Origin: Spongilla lacustris
Lineage: Eukaryota > Porifera > Demospongiae > Spongillida > Spongillidae
Direction: 5' to 3'
NCBI GenBank assembly: GCA_949361645.1
Contig: OX442416.1
Coordinates: forward strand, 10,192,129 to 10,256,128
Length of the DNA stretch: 64,000 bases
The notes beneath the pieces were generated by a model that was given only the letters and a program-made list of their open reading frames with translations, had not been told where the DNA came from and did not search any database. This document shows positions 41,737 to 53,097 of the stretch, in pieces (the stretch's first letter is position 1; the number at the start of each line of letters is the position of its first letter). Position numbers and translations under genes: made by a program.

Positions 41737-43270
41737 AACAGTATTGTTACCCATCTCCCATAGACCTCTTTCATATGACATCAAAAATCACATGAAGTAA
41801 TAATTGAATGAAATTCATTTGAGGTTAATTCATTCATATTCAAAGCTGTCCGCCATTTTGGTGCTCAATTTACTATAGAATGGTATGGGCAATTAACAGT
41901 TTTGTTATTCTTTATGCCTGTTTTGGGTATCGTAATACTTTTATATTCTTACCATGGAATGATGTCAGTGCCCACTGTAATAAAATAAAACCAAACCCAT
42001 AATCACTTACTGTGAACGTACAGTAATAACCAAAAGCTTTGTTTTGCCCATACCGTCCTATGTATCTTGCGCACCAAGATGGCGGACAACAAATAATTTT
42101 AATGTCATTGCTCACGCAATGAAAAGGGTCTATTCATAGTGCGGTTTGCCTAAATAATCTGCGCAAATCGAGCGGGAAAATGTGCACATACGATTTTTTT
42201 TTTCAGCAATATATACAATTCAATACCTACAGAACTCAAACTGTATTTGAAATGCTTTTGACACTCGTATGTATACATACATGCTTAGATACCTAATAAA
42301 CTTCAAGATAAGTACAGTTCTAACCAGGTGGGATATCGAAATTTGCAAAAAGTAAATGTATACATGTAGCACCAAATTTGCAATAAGTAAATGTATAGCA
42401 GGGTATATAATACGATCTTGTCTGTACATGTAGGTCACACAGTAGGAAGCTGTCAGGTCCATTCATATTGTACTGCACAATTATTGGTATCATTTGGCAG
42501 AAATTTGAGTTGTACATACATGTATATGTAATGAAACGAGTATATTGGTGAAATTCTTATCAGCAAAAGATGTTATTGTTGAGGATATTAGGTGATAAAA
42601 ACTTTCCAAAACCAAGACCTGAGAATCAAGATTTTAGGTTTAGTAACTCAATACTAAATGAAATAATGCAATTTTGCAAATTTTTATTATAACCTGTCAT
42701 GTGAGTAGAAACGTAAGTACATAGGTACACAACAATTTGGTTTGGTACATGTATCATCTACATGTATATACTAGGAAAACGTACAACTTTTTAAATCCAT
42801 ATATGTACCTGTTAGTATGTATAATTAATTTTATGAAGTTGAATACTGAAAACTTAATTAATTGATGCAGTGATGTAGAGTGGTGTTCACCGAAAGAGGG
42901 GAAAAATGTAATGATGCACATTTTTGAGAATATCTCGTGAATGATATACAATTGTATCATGCCAATTACATTTTTAGATTCAGCATCTACTTCTGAACAG
43001 AGGCATTCACTCTAATTCAGTTATAACTTGTAAACAAAACAATGCACCATAGTAAACACCTCTATTCTTTGCAGTTAAGCTACCAATTTTTTTTTGTACG
43101 TAACCAATACAGGTGAGTACCTATAGTGTTGTGTTGAGCTTATAAGTCTCACTCACTGTGGAGATTGGTATACTATATGTAGAAATCCTTTTAAAAGTTA
43201 CGTACAGTGCTTACGAACGCAAATATTATGATTCTTTACTACGTTTTTATGCTGTTGGGTCAGAGCACAG
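41737..43270. other. Copy B non-coding region
   Basis: From about 42,130 it is the copy B equivalent of 37,010-38,450. 41,740-42,130 has no counterpart in copy A. No exon is recognised. Confidence 0.5.
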
Positions 43271-43405
43271 ATGTCCCTTGCCATTCTTAGGGCAACTAAT
43301 CTTTGTCTGCATGGCTCTAGAAGGAAATGGGGAGGAGAGTGATGGACATTAATGCCGGAGCTGGGCTCCCCAGTTACATGGACTAAGTTGTGCAACCTGT
43401 TTATG

Positions 43406-43740
43406 TTTTTTTAATACTTTTGGTTCTTATTCTTGTATGTATTTATGGTGGTTATTTATCCCGTACTCATTACAAACTATGATATACGGAGAAATCCTAA
43501 AAACGGGTGAAAAATGCCTTCCAATGTTAGGCTTTTTAGCATTTCATGGATTTTTTTTTTTGCTATTTAAAATGTGATATTTAATATATGAATTGTTTAA
43601 TGTCGATAGTATGCTGCCAAATAATATGATGTGGATACCTCAGGCACCTCTCATTTCGAAAAAGTAAATTTTAACCCTTAAATCAAACTAATTTGTCTGA
43701 ATTCATATGAAGACCCCGCCTCCCTCTGAAAAGTGATACT
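43406..43740. other. Non-coding, AT-rich
   Basis: Nothing recognised between copy B and the inverted third repeat copy. Confidence 0.5.
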
Positions 43741-44058
43741 TTCCTACCAATCTCCACAGCGAGTGAGACTTAAGAGTTCAACACAACACTACAGGCACTC
43801 ACCAGTATTGGGTACATACAAAAATATTTGGTAGCTAAACTGCAAAGAATAGAGGAGTTATATATAGCCTTGAACATCCAACCTGACCAGCAGTTGTTTA
43901 CAAGTTATAATTGAATTAAAGTGAATGTAATTGTTCAGAAGTAGATGCTGAATCTAACAATGTAATTGGCATGATATAATTGTATACCATTTATGAGATA
44001 TTATCAAAAATGTGCATTATTGCATTTTTCCCCCTCTTTCGGTGAACACCACTGTACA
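43741..44058 (-). repeat. Inverted third copy of a segment of the duplication
   Basis: Read on the minus strand it matches 42870-43165 and 38045-38350 (landmarks GATTCAGCATCTACTTCTGA, GTGAGTxCCTxTAGTGTTGT, CCACAGCGAGTGAGACTT reversed). With copy B it forms an inverted pair separated by about 570 bases. Confidence 0.85.
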
Positions 44059-45171
44059 TAAACCACCACTTTGAAGTACTAGATGCCTGTTGCAGCTTCG
44101 CATGTATTTTTTTTGTCACATGGTTTAAAGTGACCCAATACCTCTTCAAAATAACATGCAAGGGGAGGGGAGGGGAGGGGAGGGGAATTAGCACCATTTA
44201 TACGATATCAACAGCAGGAATAGAGCCCGTCACTCACGGCTGTTTTATTGCATTGAATCGGTGGAAACTTAGTACGCGCGCGCCGCGTAAAATTTTCCCC
44301 TAGCAACCTCCTTAGATACCATGGATGCCCGTCACTTCCCAATGTATTACCAGCACATGGGAGTATAGCCACACCTCAAAACTTATAAGGTGTATGGAGC
44401 AGTCCTCTGGCTCTGATTTAATTAATTTCAAATTTGTACTAATTCACGCGTTGTTGGACCTTAAAGCGCGAAACGTATTTCAATTATGCAGTTTTCCTAA
44501 GAAAATGATTAAAGAAACTAAAAGGCTTGCCATATGGTCTGCCAGAATATGCATAGCAACTGTTATGAATCCTTTTTTTAATCCGTATATTACAAATCCA
44601 ATGCAGCCACCTAAAAGTCATGAAATACTCATTATTTTTATTACTTTTAAATCATAAAATGTAACATATCGCACATAAAGGTGTACATTACTGTATAGGT
44701 TCGTTCAGGTATCATCCCAGCTGAAATACAATTATTGATTTATAATATACCATGGCCAGTAGGGCCTACAAAGAAATGAGTAATGTAGTTGACGTTATAA
44801 TCACCTACAACAGCTTACTTTTCTTGCTGTAGTGTTTTACTTCAGGCCTAGAAGTTACATTAATTGGTGCTTTATGGAGTCATATGTGCAAACAAGGGTA
44901 ATGAAGTATGGGTTAATACCCAAATACCCTGAAAGTTTCAATACCCTGCTCCCTAGCTAAAAAGCCAAAGCCAATACACCATCTTTTAAATAAGGGTACC
45001 ACATGTGAAGCCAGTATGAACATTTTAGAGGTTACTGTAGAAGTGGGAAAATAAATTTGGTAGAACTGTATAATATTGTTGATATCATTTCAGTAGATAA
45101 AGATTTTTAAAACATACCTAGTGCATTTATTTCAACATCAGTAACCATACTAATATTTGCATGAAGGATGA
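44059..45171. other. Non-coding; GGGGA microsatellite at 44161-44187
   Basis: AGGGG is repeated five times. A GCGCGCGCCGCG patch lies near 44275. The plus open frame at 44325-44657 has no motif and AT-rich codons, and I do not call it a gene. Confidence 0.45.
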
Positions 45172-46270
45172 GAGTGATGTGTGGAGAGGGTGAGGGTGAT
45201 GTGTGGAGGGGGAGGGGGAGGTGTGGAAGAATGAGGGTGATGTGTGGAAGGGTGAGGGTGTGTGTAAAAGGATGAGGGTAATGTATAGAGGGGTAGGGTG
45301 ATGTATAGAGGGGTAGGGTGATGTGTGGAGGGTGAGGGTGTTGTGTGGAAGGGTGAGGGTGATGTGCAGAGGGTGATGTGTGGAGGGTGAGGGTGATGTG
45401 TGGAAGGATGAGTGATGTGTGGAGAGGGTGATGTGTGGAGGGTGAGGGTGATGTGTGGAGGGTGAGGGTGATATGTGGAAGGGTGAGGGTGATGTGTGGA
45501 CAGGGTGATGTGTGGAGGGTGAGGGTGATGTGTGGAAGGATGAGGGTGATGTGTGGAGGGTGAGGGTGATGTGTGGAAGGATGAGTGATGTGTGGAGAGG
45601 GTGATGTGTGGAGGGTGAGGGTGATGTGTGGAGGGTGAGGGTGATATGTGGAAGGGTGAGGATGATGTGTGGAGAGGGTGATGTGTGGAGGGTGAGGGTG
45701 ATGTGTGGAAGGATGAGGGTGATGTGTGGAGGGTGAGGGTGATGTGTGGAGGGTGAGGGTGATGTGCGGAGAGGGTGATGTGTGGAGGGTGAGGGTGATG
45801 TGTGGAAGGATGAGTGATGTGTGGAGAGGGTGATGTGTGGAGGGTGAGGGTGATATGTGGAAGGGTGAGGGTGATGTGTGGAGGGTGAGGGTGATGTGTG
45901 GAGGTGTGAGGTGATGTGTGGAAGGATGAGGGTGATGTGTGGAGGGTGAGGGTGATGTGTGAAAGGGTGAGGGTGATGTGTAGAGGATGAGGGTGATGTG
46001 TGGAGGGTGAGGGTGATGTGTGAAAGGGTGACGGTGATGTGTGGAGGGTAAGGGTGATGTGTGGAGGATGAGGGTGATGTGTGGAGGGTGAGGGTGATGT
46101 TTGGAAGGATGAGTGATGTGTGGAGAGGGTGATGTGTGGAGGGAGAGGGTGATGTGTGGAGGGTGAGAGTGATGTGTGGAGGGTGAGGGTGATGTGTGGA
46201 GGTGTGAGGTGATGTGTGGAAGGATTAGGGTGATGTGTGGATGCTGCGGGTGATGTGTGAAAGGATGAAC
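45172..46270 (+). repeat. G-rich minisatellite, about 20-bp unit
   Basis: About 50 variants of GGTGATGTGTGGAGGGTGAG, with GGAAGGATGAG variants arranged in a higher-order pattern of several units. Confidence 0.95.
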
Positions 46271-46314
46271 TGAGGTGATGTGTGTGCTGGTGAATATGTT
46301 TTTCTGTGTCTGTG

Positions 46315-46485
46315 GGTGTTATGAGTCAGTATCCTCAATATGAGCAAGTAGCCTTAGTATTAGTATGAGCCATGAGCTGTCAACCAGTATCCATAGTAGG
46401 AGCGATTTTTATGTGTATGAGTGTGTATGTGTGTGTTTTTGTGTGTTTATGTGTGTGTGTGCCGGTCAATAAGTATATGTTTTGT

Positions 46486-46530
<45 letters not shown>

Positions 46531-46745
46531 TGAGCTAGTACCTTAGTATGAGCCAGTTGCTTTAGTGGGAGCCAGTAGCCTTGGTATGACACGTGACCAG
46601 TATCCCACTTTCATATGAGCCAATATTCTTAGTATGAGCCATTGAGCCAGTATCCTTAGTATCATGCAGTATGAGCCAGTAGCCTTAGTGTGAGCCAGTA
46701 TGAGCCTGGTACATAAGCCAGTATGAGCCTTGTATGAGCCAGGGT
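46315..46745 (+). repeat. Degenerate minisatellite and TG microsatellite
   Basis: Units of about 20 bases with AGTATGAGCCAGTA(G/T)CCTT surround a TG tract (46483-46526). Confidence 0.85.
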
Positions 46746-47743
46746 AGCCTCATTTTTAACATTCAATAAATGGTTTCTTCTTCCATTAATGCCTAATGTA
46801 ATATGCAGCCTCTGTGACAGCACAAATACTGCATAGCCTTGCTAAAAGGTCTGCATGTTCCTCCATTATGTGACTATACGGTACAAGCAAACGGCTACTT
46901 TCAGCACAAACTACGCGAAAGTCAACATTTTTTGCCATATTGTAGAATACGAGAAAAAAACATTCATTATACCTGGTTACTTTTTATGTGTTGAATAATG
47001 ACACAGGAACCCGAATATGTAGGCAGAATCGCTGGGAAAACTGCATGAAGCTGAAAAAGTGACCTTTTATGGACACCACTCTAATCGCTCGCTGTAAACG
47101 TAACACAACTAATACTTGCGCCGTAGACAGGAACCAAAAACTGAAGTTGCGTGTTTGGGACACGAAATCCATCTAAGACTGCCCCACAACATGCTATTTG
47201 CCAAATCTTATACACTGCCACCCGATACCAGACACATCGAGCTTTTCGAAGCATACTAGGTTGCTAGGCTGGTTGCTAAGAGGATGTAAACTAATACCGT
47301 AAAATCCTATTTATAAACTAGGTTTCCAGCCGCAAACAGCCGTGCACTGTCTGTGCATCGTTGAAAGGAGTTTTGAAAAAGTAAATTGGCCCAGCCAAAC
47401 GCTCAAAAAGAACATACACAGACAGACAAATACATAGCAACGGGACAACCGGTGATTAAATATTCGATACTTAAAAGAGCGCCATTTAATGATATCAAGT
47501 TGTGAAATTAAAGAAGTAAGCCCGTCACTGTCCGCGCATCGTCAAAAGGAGTCTAAAGAGTCCACTTTTGTCCAAATGGTCCAGCCAAACGCTCAAAAAA
47601 CGAACACAGTCAGACAGACAGACTATCCGCGCATTTATAAATAGATCAATGGAACCAACCCTACAACCAGTTATTGGAGAAACGGTTAGACTTGCCTCTG
47701 CCATCAACATTGAAGCACATTGAAGCAAGATCCAACATTAGAG
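46746..47743. other. Non-coding with a local duplication
   Basis: Segments 47345-47440 and 47522-47640 share CCAGCCAAACGCTCAAAAA and ACAGACAGACA. No gene is recognised. Confidence 0.5.
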
Positions 47744-48826
47744 CAGGGCCGCCGGAGCCGGGGCGGCTGGGGCGGCTAGAGCCGCCCCACTTTTTATTGA
47801 GTACATTAATAACTTTAATTAACTACACACAGCTGGTAATACTTTCGCCGTTTTTTTTTTTTTTTTTTTTCGTACCGATTCAGAATAGTGTACATGTCTT
47901 GCAGCAAGTTGCCGCTACCCGAAATCAGTGACAAGGCACACCAGCCTTTGAACTTTAGCTTTCCCCAGCGTGAATTTGCATGGGAAATTATCAGTCGTGA
48001 AGCGCTCGTTCTAAGCTCAGTGGTTCGAATTAAAGGTGGCCATGGCTACATTACGATGTTAATCGTGCTCAAGCTTTCTGCTTTTCGTGTGTCATGACTT
48101 ACAAGAATAATTACAAGAATAATTATTTACTACCCCAACTTCCCCAACTCTTTGGGTGCCTGTCTGCCAGATGTGTATAATAATGATATAATTATGTACA
48201 TGGTATACCTTGTGCATGTACATTACATGTATCAAATAATGTTTGCATGTCATGCACTCAAGTACTGTACATGTATATGATTTGCTCCACAAACTGACAA
48301 TTGCTGATAACTATACTTGCGTTAGTTTCTCCCACATCAAAAATGTGCACACATAGCATATGACCTGTGGGGTGCACTGGCAACAGTTTATGTAGTGTTG
48401 CTGAAATGTGAAGAGTTGTACTACTTGCCATGATTAGTTTATGCATGTACCATATTCCTCCTACTAAACTCATTGCATCCATCTTCAAGAACAGAATGCA
48501 TATGGAGCTCCATTATTGATGTACATCCATTTACATGTATGTCCTGATATCATGGACATTGGACTGTGATATATAAATATGCCCTTGGCACCCAAAGGGT
48601 TAGAGAAATCCTTCATATCTACGAGATTTAATTGCTGGATAGAATTTTACAAAGTTCTAAATTTACGAATTCATTGCATACATGTAGGAGACAAGTATTT
48701 GGGTCTGAATTTAAGGAAAATGATTATTGTACGGGAATTATCTAACTTTTGGTATCGATAAGCGTGATAATTAAGTCATGAATATTAATGAGCCGCCCCA
48801 ATTGTCGACTCCTTCCGGCGGCTCTG
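47744..48826 (+). mobile_element. hAT-like element with TTF-finger remnant, 1083 bp
   Basis: CAGGGCCGCCGGAGCCGGG and inverted CTCCTTCCGGCGGCTCTG form the ends, and TAGAG directly flanks both (47739-47743, 48827-48831). Inside, 47905-48095 (plus) reads ISDKAHQPLNFSFPQREFAW and GGHGYITMLIVLKLSAF, like 36490-36747 on the other strand. Poly-T lies at 47852-47869. It is a relative of 36407-36849. Confidence 0.75.
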
Positions 48827-49545
48827 TAGAGTTAATGGTTTCTTGGATGCCATTTTGAGAAAACATTTTCTGATGTCAATCCACATCTAACACCTACTAC
48901 CAACATGCTACTGATCGATAGTACTTCGTTTCTAGCAGTGAACTGTGCCAGTGTGTCAGGAAATGATTATTAGCAAGGGATCTGTATTCTAACAAGTAAA
49001 TCATAAACTTCTCTATCGAAAAAGTAATTGGTGGGATGTAGGATTGGTGGTGCAAAAAGCAAGGAAACAAGATGCAGTATCGAGAGTTACGGCAGTAACT
49101 CTCATATAGGATTTGTGCCGTATCATGAATATCATTAAAAAAACGCGTCCCGCGTATAACTCACGAACCGAGAAACGGATAGTGTAATTGCTATCGATCC
49201 ACAATGGAAAGACGATCATTTTCATGTTTTGTTCAAGTCGCCAGACATTTTACTTTAAGAGAACAAAAACGGTCGTAGTTCTCGTTCCCTGACCGTAATT
49301 TGTCTATAGTCGTCGTCGTCGTCGTCGTCTTTATGGGTGAGTATAACTCGAGATAGGAAAGGCTTTAAAGAGCGCCAGCTACACCAAAAATCGTAGAAAA
49401 ATCTGACAATACATCTTCAGGTATCAGATATATAAATAAAGCATGTAACCAATATACGTAATCAGCAGCTGTTCTCGCGCGCCAAAATATAAGTACATAA
49501 TCGCTATATTAAAAACAAAACCGTTTCCATGACAATGTTGCAGAA
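48827..49545. other. Non-coding with palindrome arm and TCG microsatellite
   Basis: 48986-49090 is one arm of a repeat found inverted at 50405-50515 (TTCTCTATCGA, CAAAAAGCAAGGAAACAAG). A (CGT)n run lies at 49307-49329. Confidence 0.6.
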
Positions 49546-49951
49546 TTGTGTATTGTGAAAGATTGGCATGGAACAGGTGTGAGTTTCATTTGCGTTTTTA
49601 GGTTTTGCACACCACTTTTAGCTAGCAAAGTTGTCAAAATACCTTTACGGCTACGAAAGAGGAAAGCTAAGCGACGAGAGGAATACCTCCTAAACCGAGA
49701 CTATGAGTTAGAGTCCTCCCGAGTTCGGTACGATGCTGATGCTGAACAAAGGCGGGCGTCTGTTCGTGATATGTACAGAGCAAATCTGGAGTCGAACCAA
49801 GCTTCTAAGAGGTGGCAATTAACAGGAAAAGAATTATGTTGCGTCTAAGAAGCGACGTTATGAACTGAGCTCAGACGAGAAACGAGCTTCTAAGAGGGAA
49901 AGCTTGGCGCGTGAGTATCGAACTAATGGAACAGCTGCAAATGCTACATAA
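49546..49951 (+). pseudogene. Basic repeat-containing ORF (KRxxRRxxY type), frameshifted
   Basis: 49640-49840 encodes LRKRKAKRREEYLLNRDYEL, EQRRASVRDMYRANLESNQA and SKRWQLTGK. After a frame change near 49835 it continues KKRYELSSDEKRASKRESLA and REYRTN to TAA. The recurring (K/R)RASVRD..Y unit is known from repetitive, transposon-associated proteins common in sponge genomes. It is likely the N-terminal piece of such an ORF. No catalytic domain is visible. Confidence 0.45.
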
Positions 49952-50069
49952 CTGTAAACATTGTGTTGCTAGGCAATAAACATGGCAACGGCTGGATTTT
50001 ATCGTACAATCGTATTTACTTCTTACATGTACACATGTACTAGTAGTCACTTATTTAAAAAAATGAATG

Positions 50070-50304
50070 AAACAAGATATAAAAAACATTCTCTCTGAGA
50101 AAGTTAGTGGTATATAGGATTTGAAGGCAATGGTGGTGTAAAAAGAATTAGCAACATATTGTAATGACATTCTATACAGTGCTAAATATAGGAATAATCA
50201 TTGTATCTCCACTGAATCCCTTGTTCCCTTTCTTTTTACACCACCATTGCCTTTAAATCCTATATACCACTAACTTTCTCAGAGAGAATGTTTTTTATAT
50301 CTTG
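50070..50304. repeat. Long inverted repeat (palindromic element 1)
   Basis: ACAAGATATAAAAAACATTC, TCAGAGAAAGTTAGTGG-type and CAATGGTGGTGTAAAAAGAA on the left recur inverted at 50225-50304 around a spacer of about 80 bases. Confidence 0.9.
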
Positions 50305-50422
50305 TGTTAAAGTAGGATTTGGTAGGATCCTACAACTCACAGTCCTGAATTTGCAAATAAAGAAGCCTATTTGCAAATGTAGGACTGTAATAGTTGTAGG
50401 ATCCTACCAAACATCACTTTAA
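50305..50422. repeat. Inverted repeat (palindromic element 2)
   Basis: GTTAAAGTAGGATTTGGTAG and GGATCCTACAAC recur inverted as GTTGTAGGATCCTACCAAAC and ACTTTAAC, around paired TTTGCAAATA motifs. It abuts element 1 directly. Confidence 0.9.
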
Positions 50423-50750
50423 CATACTGTACCTTGTTTCCTTGCTTTTTGCACCACCAATCCTACATACCACCAATCACATTCTCGATAGAGAAGTTTT
50501 TGATTTACTTGTTCCCCTAATTTTTTTTCTCTGCCAGGAGTGTTCAATATAATACAAGTAAATCAAAAATTTCTCTATCGAGAAAGTGATTGGTGGGCAA
50601 AAAGCAAGGAAACAAGGTACAGTATGTTAACGTGAGGTTTGGTAGGATCCTACAACTCACAGTCACCAATCCTACATCCCACCAATCACTTTCTTGATAG
50701 AGAAGTTTTTGATTTACTTGTTCCCCTAATTTTTTTTTCTCTGCCAGGAG
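50405..50750. repeat. Paired inverted repeats (palindromic element 3)
   Basis: Three arms carry CTCTATCGAGAAAGTGATTG or its complement (50490, 50570, 50690). They are separated by CTAATTTTTTTTCTCTGCCA, which occurs at both 50518 and 50726. Confidence 0.85.
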
Positions 50751-50795
50751 TGCTCAGTAATATATGGCTTAATAATGCTTAATCTCCCCTGGGCT

Positions 50796-50835
<40 letters not shown>

Positions 50836-50911
50836 GGGGGTTGAGGGTTGTTTTTTTTTGCACGCAGTTTACGCGGACAGCCTCCCCCCCCCCCCCCCCC
50901 CCCCCCCCCCT
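50796..50911. repeat. Facing poly-G (39 nt) and poly-C (27 nt) tracts
   Basis: A G-run at 50796-50834 and a C-run at 50884-50910 flank about 50 bases. After them come GATTxAACGAGC / GGCCGAxGGxGGACAGCA units, as in the MITEs at 24147 and 41474, inverted. Confidence 0.9.
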
Positions 50912-51009
50912 CCCCTGCTCGTTTAATCGGCCGATGGTGGACAGCACCCCCCGCTCGTTGAATCGGCCGAAGGCGGACAGCACTCCCCCCCTCGATAATT
51001 TTATTGATA

Positions 51010-51385
51010 GGCCTACCTTTATTCTTCGGATACATGTATCTTCAACTCAGTGTTATCTTTGTTAACGAGCCGTTTTTATTGGCTTGGTCACCTTTGCTGA
51101 ATTAGAACTGCCTGCTGTAAACGTGTCTGCAGCTGCTTATACATGTAGATGTATTACGTTAATTGTGTGTAGCCTGGCAACAGTAAATTAACAGATTAGT
51201 GCCCAGATTAAATTTTGAATTTTCTTATAGTTTTAATATAGCCTGTGACGCGTCATATAACTTTCAAACGGTGAAAAGTTTGCATACCTGCCAACTCTCA
51301 CGCATTTCGCGGGTGACTCACGCATTTACAGCCACTCTCCCGCACTCCCGCTAGCCATGTCCATTCTCACGCATAATCCCCCTCC
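51010..51385. other. Non-coding; left flank of a hAT relic
   Basis: 51289-51370 (CATACCTGCCAACTCTCACG and repeated CTCACGCAT) resembles a transposon subterminal region. It probably belongs with the BED-finger ORF that follows. Confidence 0.45.
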
Positions 51386-51474
51386 TAGTCTCGTACACAG
51401 ACCCAAACGTACATAAGCATTATCGCGTACAGTATTATATAATGCTTACGTACGTTTGGGTCTGAGTACGGCTA
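51386..51474. mobile_element. Palindromic MITE with TAGTCTCG end, 89 bp
   Basis: TAGTCTCGTACACAGACCCA and inverted TTTGGGTCTGAGTACGGCTA. The left flank is CCCCCTCC and the right flank a C-run, so the 9-bp duplication is plausible but cannot be proven. Confidence 0.8.
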
Positions 51475-51585
51475 CCCCCCCCCCCCCATAGATTAAACGT
51501 CGTACAATCTCACGTGCGCTGCGAATCTAGATGGCTCTTATGATTATGGTATCAACGGTATGGGCGATGATCCAGTCCTGACAAG

Positions 51586-51915
51586 ATGGCTGATCTAATT
51601 GGCTCTTCCGATGATAATAAGGGCAACCGTGAGGCACACTGGTCTGCTGATACCCCACCAAAGAAGCGAGCCAGTCAGCATTATAAAACAAAATGGCAAC
51701 AAGTCTAGGCATCAAAATACCCTTGCATCACACAAAAGTCTGAGACCCAGGCAGAGTGCAGTGTCTGCTCCAGAGTGTTTAGCTTTGATCATCAGGGTGA
51801 AAGAGACATCGTGTGTCACCTTGGTGGATCCGACCATTTAAAACGTGCCAAGGATTTGGAAACTTTCAGCAAAATCGATGACATGTTTAAACAAAAAGCT
51901 GATGATGGAAAGCAG
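51586..51915 (+). pseudogene. hAT transposase N-terminal exon with BED finger
   Basis: From ATG 51586 the frame reads MADLIGSSDDNKGNREAHWS, KKRASQHYKTKWQQV, one TAG stop, then ASKYPCITQKSETQAECSVC, SRVFSFDHQGERDIVCHLGG and SDHLKRAKDLETF, ending at donor GTAATAAC. The CxxC...CHLGGSDH pattern is a BED-type finger, which opens many hAT transposases and ZBED proteins. The rest of the transposase is absent. The in-frame stop makes it a relic. Confidence 0.65.
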
Positions 51916-51919
51916 GTAA

Positions 51920-52440
51920 TAACAATTATTTCATACTTTTAAAATAAGAATTTTAAAATATAACAGCCTGTTTTAATTATCATTGATATCATAATTATAA
52001 CCATAGTTATACGTGATGAACGGAAGATGGAGGAGGAGGAGATGAACAAAAATTAAATGGCTGAATTTTGGTAACGACTTGTAACTCCAAGTAAAGTAAA
52101 ACGGCACTGTTTAGTGAAGCTCACGTTATATGTGCATATCTGTCATGTTTGTGATGGATTATATGCGAGCTGGCGAGTAAAGGCAACGCTTCGTTACCGT
52201 TTTAAAACGATCAATCGAAAACCACGCCTACTAAAGCCAATCCTACATAGGACCCACTAACGTGGGTCCTGATATGGCTTAGTGTATTCCTTGCAATCTA
52301 TAGAACTCTTAGATTCCCCTTATGTGTAATCTGAGTATATAGGCCTCTCAGGTAGATTAAGGCAAGGGAGCGCGCGCATACGTTGCTTGGTTTTAGATTA
52401 CCGTCTAATAGCAGCTGCTGCGTATATATGAACAATACAC
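51920..52440. other. Non-coding, nothing recognised
   Basis: AT-rich, with a small palindrome ACGTGGGTCCT near 52,258. No exon. Confidence 0.5.
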
Positions 52441-52444
52441 GTAG

Positions 52445-52675
52445 CTGTAGATAAGCGTGTAGAAAGGGTTAGGGTTAGGGTTAGGGTTAGGGTTAGGGTT
52501 AGGGTTACACCGCGGGGAACAGTCGGCTGATCTGTTAACAAATCCAGCTAGATCTGGATGTATGGTCCCATCGGCCATCCCTGAAAACGGGAAAACGAAA
52601 TACATCTGGATCTAGCTGGATTTGTTATGCTGATCTCTCAATTCAACCCTAACTCTAACCCTAAACCTAAACTAA
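52445..52675. repeat. Inverted repeat with telomeric arms
   Basis: Left arm: seven TTAGGG-type repeats, then CTGATCTGTTAACAAATCCA and GCTAGATCTGGATGTA. Right arm: TACATCTGGATCTAGCTGGA, TTTGTTATGCTGATC, then degenerate CCCTAA units (52645-52672). The arms pair around about 40 bases. Confidence 0.85.
52466..52507 (+). repeat. Interstitial telomeric repeat (GGGTTA)7
   Basis: Seven perfect copies of the metazoan telomere hexamer. Confidence 0.97.
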
Positions 52676-52740
52676 GCCCCAGCGGCTTCGCTTGCAATGC
52701 ACGCTTACCAACAGGAGTTGTAAGAAAAAAATAAGCATGT

Positions 52741-52932
52741 GAGTCTCTTGGTGTGTTTGGTGCTGAAACATTGTCCTTTCTTAAGGACCTTGGCCATCGT
52801 CTGCACCAAACCACTGGAGACTCACAATCCTACCAGTTCTTACTCCAGTGCCTTTCTGTGGCAATCCAGAGAGGAAATTCTACCTCCGTCTTGGGAACAT
52901 TAAGTTCCTCTGATGGTTTAGATGACTTTTAG
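52741..52932 (+). pseudogene. Retroelement C-terminal fragment
   Basis: The frame ESLGVFGAETLSFLKDLGHR, LHQTTGDSQSYQFLLQCLSV, AIQRGNSTSVLGTL to TAG matches the end of the element at 13745-16510 (YLLQKISVAFRGGNAASILG). It is the 3' tip of the same family. Confidence 0.7.
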
Positions 52933-53097
52933 TTCTGTGTGTGAGTGATCGAGTGTGTTAGTGTGCCAGTACATTGTATATGTTAGGTTGTGTTAGTTTA
53001 TAATGTATGTTAGTATTATTATTTTTTACTTTTTATTTTTATTATTATTCCACAATACATGTAGTATCAATAATAATACATAAATACACCCTATTAT

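Larger units (their letters stand above)
39143..43405. repeat. Segmental duplication, copy B
   Basis: It is co-linear with 34164-38583. It keeps the palindromic MITE uninterrupted, has its own MITE at 41474-41736 and an extra stretch at 41737-42130, and lacks the Aquarius exon. Confidence 0.92.

Noticed and set aside
44325..44657. 110-codon plus frame
   Set aside because: AT-rich codons, no motif, no splice or promoter context; likely chance.
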